Positions 35,322 through 43,409 of a stretch of 64,000 nt of DNA are shown piece after piece. Under the pieces are notes generated by a model. The model was not told where the DNA came from, made no database searches, and was given only the letters and a program-made list of their open reading frames with translations. The translations under genes and the position numbers were made by a program. The stretch is taken from assembly GCF_025717065.2 (NCBI RefSeq), contig NZ_JAOVZO020000003.1:1-64000 (forward strand), read 5' to 3'. Within the stretch, counting starts at the first letter, position 1. Every line of letters starts with the position of its first letter. Origin of the DNA: Tahibacter soli. Lineage in GTDB: Bacteria > Pseudomonadota > Gammaproteobacteria > Xanthomonadales > Rhodanobacteraceae.

Positions 35322-36444
35322 GCGCGCGCGTGCCCGGGTTCGTGTTCGTGTTCGGGCGGTGCGTCGTCGTCGACGACGGCACGGAACGGCAGGCGCAGGC
35401 GGCATGCGACGCCCTGCGGCCAGAGCATGTCGAGCCGCAGCTGCGCGGCATCGCCGTAGAGTTCGGCGAGGCGCAGCCGCGTGTTCGCGAGGCCGATGCC
35501 GTGGCCGGCCGCGCCGTCGCCGGGTTCGAGCGTGCTGTTGCGGTTGCGCACGTCGATGCACAGGGTGTCGTTTTCGCGACGGATTTCCACTTCGATACAG
35601 TCGGCGCCCACGCGCTTGCCGATGCCGTGTGTGATCGCGTTCTCGACGAGCGGCTGCAGCAGAAGGCTCGGCACCGCGGCGTCGAGCGCGTCGGGCGCGC
35701 GTAGATCTGCGTCGTCAGGCGATCCTTGAAGCGCGTGCGCTGGATGCCGAGATACAGATCGAGCAGCGCGAGTTCGCGGCGCAGCGAGATCTCCTGGCCG
35801 TCGTAGTCTTCGAGAAACGCGCGCAACAGGTTCGACAGGCGCAGCAGCATGTCCTCGGCCGACAGCGCGTCCTCGTCGAGCAGCGTGACGATCGCGTGCA
35901 GCGTGTTGAACAGGAAGTGCGGCTGCAGCTGCGTCTTGAGCACCTGCAGCCGCGACTGCGCGAGTTCCGTCGCGAGCCGGCTCGCTTCGATGTCGCGACG
36001 CGCCTTCTCGGCCTGGTAGTGCAGCGCCTGCCGGATCGCCAGCAGCGCCCAGTATGTCAAAAGGCCCGTCGCGACGTGCTGCGCGACGAAGTAGCGCAGC
36101 TGCAGCGCAAAACCGCTGGGCTCGAACAGCGTCGAGACGAGCGCGCCGGCGGCGATCGCGATCATGGTCACGCCGGCGCTCGCGATCGCGTGCATCGCGT
36201 ACGCGCGCCCGCGCGGCGGCGCGGCGATCGGCCAGCGCTCGGCGAGGCGAAACACCAGCGGCGCGAGGCAGGCCCACGCGCCCCACTGGATCGCCGACCA
36301 GCGCAGGTAGACGATCGCCGGCCATGTGTCGGCGAGCAGCAGATCGTAGACCCAGCGCTGCAGCGCGAAGACGACGACGACCGACGACCACAGCGCGACG
36401 TAGCGCGACAGGCCGATTTCGATGCTGCCGAGACGAACGTTCAT
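35318..36444 (-). pseudogene. LytS-type sensor histidine kinase, frameshifted
   Basis: The gene begins MNVRLGSIEIGL and encodes four hydrophobic segments, then the His-kinase domain of the LytS group (LQPHFLFNTLHAIVTLLDED, LRRELALLDLYLGIQRTRF). At about 35694-35702 the frame is lost (after TTQIYARP). The correct continuation, DALDAAVPSLLLQPLVENAI followed by the HGIGKRVG ATPase part and ending at 35318, lies in another frame. Removing two bases, or adding one, in the GCGCGCG run restores a complete kinase. The distal frame is the one that overlaps the regulator start, so the operon was intact until recently. A sequencing error is possible. Confidence 0.82.
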
Positions 36445-36632
36445 CGGCGGCATCGTAGAGGGCGCGTGCGACGCTGAAAAGCGCGCCGGCGCGCGGCGAC
36501 GATTCGCCATGCCGGCACGACGATTCGCCCCGCATCGCCGGCCGCCGTGGTCGCATGCGCCGCGCGGGAGGTGGTCCTTTGCGCCGTCGCGGCGCCGACT
36601 TACGGTGGCGCGCCGATCTTGCGGAGCCGCCC

Positions 36633-37595
36633 ATGTACCGCAGTGCCCTGACGATGGTTCTTGCGCTGACGTTCTGCGACAGCGGGGCGGCGTCGCCGTA
36701 CGCGTCGCCCGTGCCGTTGCCGCGGCCGGTGCCGTTCGCGCCGGGCGTCGTGTCGACCGGTCTGTCCGACGGTCCGCCGACGTTCTCGCCGGACGGCCGC
36801 ACTTTGTACTTCTTGCGAAATTCGCCGGACGGGCGCTGGTGGACGATCGTCGCGTCGCACTACCGCGACGGGCGCTGGAACGCGGCCGAGGTCGCGCCGT
36901 TCTCGGGACGGTACAACGACGCCGATCCGACGTTCTCGCGCGACGGCCGCACGTTGTGGCTCGCGTCGAACCGACCGGTCGACGGCCGCGCGCACGCCGA
37001 TACCGACATCTTCGTCGCGCATCGCGACGGCGACGGCTGGGGCGAGTTCCGGCGCGTCGACGCGGTGTCGAGTCCCGCCGACGAGTATTTTCCGATCGTC
37101 GTCGACAGCGGCGCGATGTATTTCGCGTCCGAACGCGACGGCGGCCAGGGCGGCACCGACGTATGGCGCGCGCCGCGCGCCGGGGACGGCTTCGGACCGC
37201 CGGAGAATCTCGCGGCGCTGAACACGCCGGGCAACGAGATCGAGGCGTTCGCGGCGCCCGACGAGAGCTGGCTGATTCTCGCGAGCGACGGACGCGCCGA
37301 CACGCTCGGCAAGTACGACCTGTACGTGTCGTGGCGGTGCGACGGCGCGTGGACCGAGCCGCGCCACCTCGGCGACGGCATCAACAGCGACGCGAAGGAC
37401 TACGCGCCGAAGCTGTCGCCGGACGGACGCTATCTGTTCTTCACGAGCAACCGCAGCACGTTCGGCGAACCGAAGGGAAGGCGCCTGACGACGGCCGAGC
37501 TCGACCGGCGGTTGAACGCGCCGGGCAACGGGTTGAACGACGTGTATCAGGTCGACGTTGCGGCGTTGAAACTCGTGTCGCCGTGCGGGCGTTGA
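36633..37595 (+). CDS. Secreted PD40 beta-propeller protein
   Basis: A 320-residue exported protein. The start MYRSALTMVLALTF gives a signal peptide. Repeated PD40/WD40-like blades are visible, with SPDGRTLYFLR, SRDGRTLWLASNRP, APDESWLILAS and SPDGRYLFFTSNRS as blade edges. TolB-like propellers of this kind bind proteins or glycans. It shares blade order and the ending (RRLNAPGNGLNDVYQVD) with the next gene at 37828, so the two are tandem duplicates. A paired-hairpin repeat lies between them. No enzyme motif. Confidence 0.88.
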   Translation: MYRSALTMVLALTFCDSGAASPYASPVPLPRPVPFAPGVVSTGLSDGPPTFSPDGRTLYFLRNSPDGRWWTIVASHYRDGRWNAAEVAPFSGRYNDADPTFSRDGRTLWLASNRPVDGRAHADTDIFVAHRDGDGWGEFRRVDAVSSPADEYFPIVVDSGAMYFASERDGGQGGTDVWRAPRAGDGFGPPENLAALNTPGNEIEAFAAPDESWLILASDGRADTLGKYDLYVSWRCDGAWTEPRHLGDGINSDAKDYAPKLSPDGRYLFFTSNRSTFGEPKGRRLTTAELDRRLNAPGNGLNDVYQVDVAALKLVSPCGR

Positions 37596-37658
37596 TGTGA
37601 GAAAGCGGTCGTTGCAACCGCATGCGCGAATCCTGTCCGTAGACTGAGCCACGCAACA

Positions 37659-37794
37659 CCCTCTCCCCCAAGCTTGGTTGGGGGAGAGGGATGGGGTGAG
37701 GGGGCTGCGCCGGATACTTCCTTGAGCGCGACGAAGCGCGAAGCGTCGCCCCCTCACCCCGACCCTCTCCCCCGCAGGCTTGCGGGGGAGAGGG
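37659..37794. repeat. Paired GC-rich hairpins (BIME-like element) between tandem paralogues
   Basis: Hairpins at 37659-37690 and 37763-37794, each with CCCTCTCCCCC arms, are separated by a spacer with GTGAGGGGGC and GCGTCGCCCCCTCAC. Same family as 8620-8750 and 19011-19144. Confidence 0.8.
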
Positions 37795-37827
37795 AGTCAT
37801 TTTCCAAACGTGGCGGAGTGAACAACG

Positions 37828-38796
37828 ATGCATCGTCTTGCAAGTTCAATCGCAATGCTTCTCGTCGCCGTCGGCGCGCAAGCCGCGCCGCCCTACGCCT
37901 CGCCGACCCCGATCGCCAGGCCCGAGATCTTCGGCACCGGCATCTTCTCGACCGGCCACGACGATGCGCACCCGACGTTCTCGCTCGACGGCAACACCGC
38001 GTACTTCGTGCGGTCGAGTCCGGACTTTCGCTACTGGACCCTGCTCGAAACGACGTTCGTCGACGGCCGCTGGTCGACGCCCGAGGTCGCGCCGTTCTCG
38101 GGGCAGTACAATGACGCCGACGTGTTCTTTACGCGCGACGGCAACGCGACGTACATCATTTCGAACCGGCCCGTCGCCGGGCGCGCGCATACCGACACCG
38201 ACATCTGGGTGCGCCGTCGCGACGGCGCCGGGTGGGGCGAGTTCTCGCGCGTCGACGCGCTCGCGAGCGACGGCGACGAATACTTTCCGACGCTGACCGA
38301 CCGCGGCACGATCTATTTCGGCTCCGAACGACCCGGCGGCAAGGGCAAGTGCGACCTGTGGCGCGCGCAGCCGCAGGGCGACGGTTTCGGCGAGCCGGAA
38401 AATCTCGCCGCGCTGAACACGCCCGGCAACGATATCGAGGCGTACGTCTCGCCCGACGAGAGCTGGCTGATCTTTTCGAGCGACGGCCGGCCCGACACGC
38501 GCGGCGCCTACGACCTGTACGTGACGTATCGCTGCGACGGCGCGTGGACCGAACCGCGCAACCTCGAGAACCTCAACACGACCGGCTGGGAATTCGGCGC
38601 GCGCGCGACGCCCGACGGCAAGTACCTGTACTTCACGAGCAACCGCAGCACGTTCGGCGAGCCTGCTGGCCGCCGTCTCGATGCCGGCGGGCTGGATCGC
38701 AAGCTGAACGCGCCCGGCAACGGCCTGCGCGACATCTACCGCATCGACCTCGACGCGCTCGAGCTCGCGTCGCCGTGCGCGCGACCGGGAACTTGA
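37828..38796 (+). CDS. Secreted PD40 beta-propeller protein, paralogue
   Basis: A 322-residue exported protein with a signal peptide (MHRLASSIAMLLVAVGAQAA). Blade edges SLDGNTAYFVRS, TRDGNATYIISNRP, SPDESWLIFSS and TPDGKYLYFTSNRS match the neighbour at 36633 blade for blade. Both also carry the ending RKLNAPGNGLRDIYRIDLDA. It has a distinct loop, GGKGKCDLWRA, with one extra Cys. Likely a duplicate pair that diverged after duplication. Substrate or partner unknown. Confidence 0.88.
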   Translation: MHRLASSIAMLLVAVGAQAAPPYASPTPIARPEIFGTGIFSTGHDDAHPTFSLDGNTAYFVRSSPDFRYWTLLETTFVDGRWSTPEVAPFSGQYNDADVFFTRDGNATYIISNRPVAGRAHTDTDIWVRRRDGAGWGEFSRVDALASDGDEYFPTLTDRGTIYFGSERPGGKGKCDLWRAQPQGDGFGEPENLAALNTPGNDIEAYVSPDESWLIFSSDGRPDTRGAYDLYVTYRCDGAWTEPRNLENLNTTGWEFGARATPDGKYLYFTSNRSTFGEPAGRRLDAGGLDRKLNAPGNGLRDIYRIDLDALELASPCARPGT

Positions 38797-38889
38797 AACG
38801 GCGGCTGCGTTCTCATCGTGCCGAGCGGCGAGCCCGCGCATTGTCCGCTTGTGGACAATGTGACGGGGCTGCACGATCGGAGGGAACGC

Positions 38890-40302
38890 ATGACCGCACG
38901 AAGGAGGCCGCGCGGCGGCCGTTGGATCGACCTGTTCGCGCGTGCCGCATTCGCGCTGGCCGCCGCGACGGCCATGCCGTTCGCCGCGGCCGACGCCCCC
39001 GCGCCGCTCGCGTGGAAGACGATCAACGCCAAGGGCGGCTATACGGCCGAAGCCCTCGGCGATCCGCGCGGCGAAGGCACGCGCGTCGTCGTGCGCGCGA
39101 GCGCGTCGCCCGAGGGCGACTTCGGCGGCACGGGAACGGCCGTCGACGCGGCGCCGCTGCGCGGTTCGCGCGTCGTCGTCGAAGCGACGCTCGAGCCGTC
39201 GGCGGAGGCGAACAACGTGACGATCTGGCTGCGCGCCGACGATGCGAACGCCAAGCCGATCGGCTTTGCGACGTCGGCGCCGCAGCCGGTGCCGCCCGGC
39301 ACGTCGGCGCGCCGCGAGATCGGCCTGTGGGTGCCGCAGGCGGCGACGCACGTCGTGTTCGGCGTCGTGCTGCCGGGGAAGGGCTCGGTCGTCGCGGACC
39401 GTCTGCGGCTGCGCGTCGACGCCGACGCGAAACCCGCCGGCGGCGTCACCGCGCGCGCGACGATCGACGCGGCGATCGCGATCGTGCGCGACAAGGCGCT
39501 CAAGGCGGATGCGATCGACTGGCCGGCCGCATCTGCGCGCTATCGCGCGATGGCCGGCGACAGCGATCCCGCGCCGGTCGCGTACGCGGCGATCCGCGCG
39601 CTGCTCGCCGAACTGCGCGACGGGCACAGCTTTCTGATGGAACGTGCCGATGCGGAAGACCACGACGGTGCCGGACGCGCGATCGAATCGCCGGTCGTGC
39701 GGCTCGAAGCCGGCGGCATCGGCTACGTGCGCGTGCCGGCGTATACCGGCGGCAATCCGGCGGACGTGACCGCGTTCGCGCAGACGATGGCCGCTGAAAT
39801 CGACGCGATTTCCGCACAGGCCACGCGCGGCTGGATCGTCGACCTGCGCGGCAACGGCGGCGGCAACATGTGGCCGATGCTCGCCGGACTGCGCGCGCTG
39901 CTCGGCGACGGCGAGATCGGCGGCTTTCGCGACCGCGACGGCAAGGTCGAGCGCTGGCGCGCCGGCGACCTCGTCGACGGCGTGAAAGCGCACGCCGATC
40001 TTTCGAACGCGCGCGTCGCCGTGCTGCTCGGTCCGAAGACCGCGAGTTCCGGCGAGGCGGTCGCGGTCGCGTTCCACGGCCGTCCGAACGCGCGCGCATT
40101 CGGCCGCGCGACCCACGGACAGGCGAACGCGAACTCGATGCACAAGCTGCCGGACGGCAGCCGCCTGCTGCTGTCGACCGCGATCGATCTCGATCGCCAC
40201 GGCACGGCGTTCGGCGGCAAGGTCGAGCCCGACGAGGTCGTCGACGGCGAGGCCGAGACGCTCGCCGCCGCGACGGCCTGGCTCACCTCGCCGGCACCGT
40301 GA
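38890..40302 (+). CDS. Secreted S41-family peptidase
   Basis: A 470-residue protein. The start follows GGAGGG and begins MTARRRPRGGR; a hydrophobic signal region (ARAAFALAAATAMPFAAADA) follows. Residues 50-200 form a beta-sandwich-like domain. The C-terminal half is an S41 (Tsp/C-terminal processing) peptidase domain: GYVRVPAYTGG, GWIVDLRGNGGGNMWPM, VAVLLGPKTASSGEAVA. The nucleophile is in the TASSGE motif. I see no PDZ domain. The 3' end overlaps the convergent VOC gene by 20 bases. Confidence 0.9.
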   Translation: MTARRRPRGGRWIDLFARAAFALAAATAMPFAAADAPAPLAWKTINAKGGYTAEALGDPRGEGTRVVVRASASPEGDFGGTGTAVDAAPLRGSRVVVEATLEPSAEANNVTIWLRADDANAKPIGFATSAPQPVPPGTSARREIGLWVPQAATHVVFGVVLPGKGSVVADRLRLRVDADAKPAGGVTARATIDAAIAIVRDKALKADAIDWPAASARYRAMAGDSDPAPVAYAAIRALLAELRDGHSFLMERADAEDHDGAGRAIESPVVRLEAGGIGYVRVPAYTGGNPADVTAFAQTMAAEIDAISAQATRGWIVDLRGNGGGNMWPMLAGLRALLGDGEIGGFRDRDGKVERWRAGDLVDGVKAHADLSNARVAVLLGPKTASSGEAVAVAFHGRPNARAFGRATHGQANANSMHKLPDGSRLLLSTAIDLDRHGTAFGGKVEPDEVVDGEAETLAAATAWLTSPAP

Positions 40303-40693
40303 CGACGTCGTAACCGGCGCGCCATTCGACGAAGCAGAAGCCGTGGCCGAACGGATCGGCGAGCCCGGCGATGACGCCCCAGCCGGCCTCGGCCGGCGGG
40401 CGTTCGAGCGTCGCGCCCGCGGCGAGGGCGCGCGCGACGGCGGCATGCACGTCGTCGACGATCACGTCGAGGTGCATCGGCGTCCAGTGGCGTGCGTAGT
40501 CGCGCGGCTGTTCGCCCGCCGCGATCGTGCCGGCCGGTTTCTCGATCAGGTACAGCAGCGCCGGCAGTCCGGCGAGTTCGGCGATCGCGCCGCCGAACAG
40601 CCTGCGTGTTTCGCGCAGGTCCAGCGCGCGCACATAGAACGCGACGGCGGCGTCGAGGTCGGGGACGTCGAGGTTGATCATCAGCTCGTGCAT
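40283..40693 (-). CDS. VOC-superfamily protein
   Basis: A 136-residue glyoxalase-like protein beginning MHELMINLDVPDLDAAVAFY and ending DPFGHGFCFVEWRAGYD, the typical first and last VOC strands with metal-binding His and Glu. The longer open frame upstream is Arg-rich and was rejected. It overlaps the convergent S41 peptidase gene by 20 bases. Substrate unknown. Confidence 0.88.
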   Translation of the reverse strand: MHELMINLDVPDLDAAVAFYVRALDLRETRRLFGGAIAELAGLPALLYLIEKPAGTIAAGEQPRDYARHWTPMHLDVIVDDVHAAVARALAAGATLERPPAEAGWGVIAGLADPFGHGFCFVEWRAGYDVVTVPAR

Positions 40694-40885
40694 GAGTCCG
40701 CTCCGCGAGGATCGCAGGTTCGATTGTGCGCGTAGCCGGCGCTTCGCGGCGCGATTCGTCCCGCGCCCGCGACGATTCGTCCACATCGTTGCGACGACTC
40801 GTCCCGGAATCGTTTTCGAAAACACGCGGCGATGGTTCGATCGGCGCACCGGCTAGCAACGCCGCCGCCTTTCCGGAGTTCCGTC

Positions 40886-41206
40886 ATGCGCGTGTTCCGC
40901 ATCGTTTTCTTCGCCGCCGTCGCCGGGGGCGCTCTTGCGCGTACGCCGACGCGCTACCTCGAACTCGTCAACCGCGCGCCCGACACCGTGACGTCGCTCG
41001 CCGCGGCGCCGGCCGGCGAGGAAGCGTTCCTCGACGTGCCGCTCGTCGAGCCGTTGCACGGCGGAGAGGCGACGCGGGTCGAACTCGCCGCGGGCGGCTG
41101 CCGCTACGACGTGCGCGTCGCGTTTCGCGGCGGCCGCACGGTCGTCTATCGCGGCGTCGACGCGTGCCGTGACGGCGGCCTGTACATCGACCGGCTGCCG
41201 CGCTGA
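40886..41206 (+). CDS. Small secreted protein, unknown
   Basis: A 106-residue protein with a signal peptide (MRVFRIVFFAAVAGGALA). The mature part TPTRYLELVNRAPDTVTSLA and RVELAAGGCRYDVRVAFRGG, with a second Cys in GVDACRDGG, looks like a small beta-sandwich with one disulphide. A GGAG site precedes the ATG. A strong bidirectional hairpin follows at 41221. No family recognised. Confidence 0.83.
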   Translation: MRVFRIVFFAAVAGGALARTPTRYLELVNRAPDTVTSLAAAPAGEEAFLDVPLVEPLHGGEATRVELAAGGCRYDVRVAFRGGRTVVYRGVDACRDGGLYIDRLPR

Positions 41207-41220
41207 CCGCGCCAAAGAAA

Positions 41221-41240
41221 AAGGCGCCTCGCGGCGCCTT
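41221..41240. terminator. Bidirectional intrinsic terminator
   Basis: AAGGCGCC-tcgc-GGCGCCTT, flanked by AAAGAAA on the left and CTTCTTCGTT on the right, sits between the convergent small secreted protein and M13 peptidase genes. The stem with A-rich and T-rich flanks suits termination in both directions. Confidence 0.85.
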
Positions 41241-41263
41241 CTTCTTCGTTCACATTGCGGCAA

Positions 41264-43315
41264 TTACCAGATCTTCACGAGCTTGTCGCCCGAACGCACC
41301 ATCGCATCGCCGGCCTTGCACGAGAACGCCTCGGCGAACTGGTGCATGTTCGACGGCGCGCCGATCGCGCGGAACTGCGCCGGCGCGTGCGGATCGACGT
41401 TGAGGCGGCGCTTCAGTTCTTCCGGACGGAAGTTGCGGCGCCACACCTGCGCGAAGTTGATGAAGAAGCGCTGGTCCGGCAGCAGGCCGTCGATCTGTTC
41501 CTTCGAGTTCTTGTTGTCGCGCGCCTGCGCGAGCTTGAACGCGTCGTACGACACCGACAGGCCGCCGAGGTCGGCGATGTTTTCGCCGAGCGTGAGCTGG
41601 CCCTTCACGTGCAGGCCGTCGATCGCGACGTAGTCGTCGAACTGCTTGACCAGTCGCGCGGTGCGCTCCTCGAACTTCGTGCGGTCTTCTTTCGTCCACC
41701 AGTCGGCGAGGTTGCCGGTCGCGTCGAACTTGCTGCCTTCGTCGTCGTAGCCGTGCATCATTTCATGGCCGATCACGGCGCCGATGCCGCCGTAGTTGAG
41801 CGCGTCGTCGGCCTTGGCGTCGAAGAACGGCGGCTGCAGGATCGCGGCGGGGAAGACGATCTCGTTCTTGAGCGGGTTGTAGTAGGCGTTGACGGTCTGC
41901 GGCGTCATGCCCCATTCCTTCTTGTCGACCGGCTTGCCGATCTTGGCCATGTCCCAGTCGTGGTTGAACTTCGCCGCGGCCGACACGTTGGCGAAGTAGC
42001 CTTCCGGCTTCACCGCGAGGCCCGACCAGTCGCGCCACTCGTCCGGGTAGCCGATCTTCGGCGTGAAGCTCGCCCACTTGTCGAGCGCCTTCTTCTTCGT
42101 GTCGGCGCCCATCCATTCGAGCTTCTCGATGCGCTCCTTCGTCGCGGCGCGCAGGTTGTCGACGAGTTCCTGCGCGCGCTTTTTCGCTTCCGGCGGGAAG
42201 TTCTTGTCGACGTAGAGCTGGCCCATCGCCATGCCCATGCTTTCTTCGACCGTGTCGATCACGCGCTTCCAGCGCGGGCGGTTTTCCTGCTGGCCGCGCA
42301 GCGTCTTCGAATAGAAATTGAAATTTTCTTCGACCAGCGCGTCGGACAGATACGGCGACGCGCCGTCGATCACGTGCGCGCGCAGATAGGCCTGCCAGTC
42401 GGCGGCCGGCACGTCGGCCAGCATCGCGTCGACGGCGGCGAAGAACTTCGGCTGCGACAGCGAGAAGCCCTTGATGTCGAGGTTCTGGCTCGCGAGGAAC
42501 TTGTTCCAGCCGAAGCGCGGATTCTGCTTCTGCGCCTCTTCGACCGTCACGTAGTGGTACTGGTTTTCCGGGCTGCGCAGTTCGACCGGCGCGAGCGAGG
42601 CTTCGGCCAGACGCTTCTCGAACGCGAGCACCTTGCCGGCCTGCGCCGCCGCGGCGGCCTTGTCGGTGCCGGCGAGTTCGAGCACCTTGGCGACGTGCGC
42701 GACGTACGCGTCGCGAATCTTCTTGTAGCTGCCGTCCTTGCCGTCTTCAAGGTAGTACGCGCGCTCCGGCAGCGCGAGGCCTCCCTGGAACGCGTAGGCG
42801 ATCTGCATCGTCGAGTTCTTGAAGTCGGCTTCGCCGCCGAAGTTGAACAGCTGCGCGCGGCCCTGCGCGTGCGCGTCGTGCAGGAACGCGGCGATCTCTT
42901 CGGGCGTCTTCAGGCCGTCGATGCGCTTCAACGTATCGGCGATCGGCGCGACGCCGGCCTTGTTCGCCGCCGCTTCGTCCATGCCGCTCTTGTAGAACGC
43001 GCCGATCTTCGATTCGATCGAGCCGGGCTTGGCCGAGGCGAGGTCCTTCGCGGCGGCTTCGGCGATGTCGTGCGTCGCGGCGAGCGAGGCCTCGTCGAGC
43101 TGCTCGAAGCTGCCCCACGTCGAGCGGTCGCCCGGGATCGCGTTCGCGCGGATCCAGTTGCCGTTGACGTAGCCGAAGAAGTCGCCGCACGGGTTGAGCT
43201 TCTTGTCGAATTGCTTGACGTCGATGCCGCGCGTGAGTTCGACGGCGGCGTGGCCGTACGACGCGACGGCGAGGCCGACGGCGAGGGCGAGCGGTTTGAA
43301 GAGGCGCTGTTTCAT
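41264..43315 (-). CDS. pepO: M13-family zinc metallopeptidase
   Basis: A 683-residue neprilysin-like peptidase. The signal peptide is MKQRLFKPLALAVGLAVASY, then GHAA. The zinc-binding HEMMH lies near 514 (VIGHEMMHGYDDEGS), and the third ligand Glu is in GENIADLGG. The substrate-binding NAYYNP motif is in QTVNAYYNPLKNEI. The N-terminal part, NPCGDFFGYVNGNWIRAN, is typical of M13. It is transcribed with a close paralogue upstream (94 bases between them). A strong terminator follows. Acts in the periplasm or at the surface on small peptides. Confidence 0.95.
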   Translation of the reverse strand: MKQRLFKPLALAVGLAVASYGHAAVELTRGIDVKQFDKKLNPCGDFFGYVNGNWIRANAIPGDRSTWGSFEQLDEASLAATHDIAEAAAKDLASAKPGSIESKIGAFYKSGMDEAAANKAGVAPIADTLKRIDGLKTPEEIAAFLHDAHAQGRAQLFNFGGEADFKNSTMQIAYAFQGGLALPERAYYLEDGKDGSYKKIRDAYVAHVAKVLELAGTDKAAAAAQAGKVLAFEKRLAEASLAPVELRSPENQYHYVTVEEAQKQNPRFGWNKFLASQNLDIKGFSLSQPKFFAAVDAMLADVPAADWQAYLRAHVIDGASPYLSDALVEENFNFYSKTLRGQQENRPRWKRVIDTVEESMGMAMGQLYVDKNFPPEAKKRAQELVDNLRAATKERIEKLEWMGADTKKKALDKWASFTPKIGYPDEWRDWSGLAVKPEGYFANVSAAAKFNHDWDMAKIGKPVDKKEWGMTPQTVNAYYNPLKNEIVFPAAILQPPFFDAKADDALNYGGIGAVIGHEMMHGYDDEGSKFDATGNLADWWTKEDRTKFEERTARLVKQFDDYVAIDGLHVKGQLTLGENIADLGGLSVSYDAFKLAQARDNKNSKEQIDGLLPDQRFFINFAQVWRRNFRPEELKRRLNVDPHAPAQFRAIGAPSNMHQFAEAFSCKAGDAMVRSGDKLVKIW

Positions 43316-43409
43316 GGAGATCCTTCGATGGCGGGCCCGCTCGCGCGGGGCTTGGGGTTGGAAAGGTTGAGGACGCGCACGCCGTTCGTGCGCGGAACGT
43401 TGAAAAAGT

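Noticed and set aside
40283-40302. Convergent 3' overlaps (S41/VOC, MFS/DUF3309, amine oxidase/TIGR03032) as an antisense control system
   Set aside because: Overlaps are 20-38 bases, common in compact GC-rich genomes; nothing suggests regulation.
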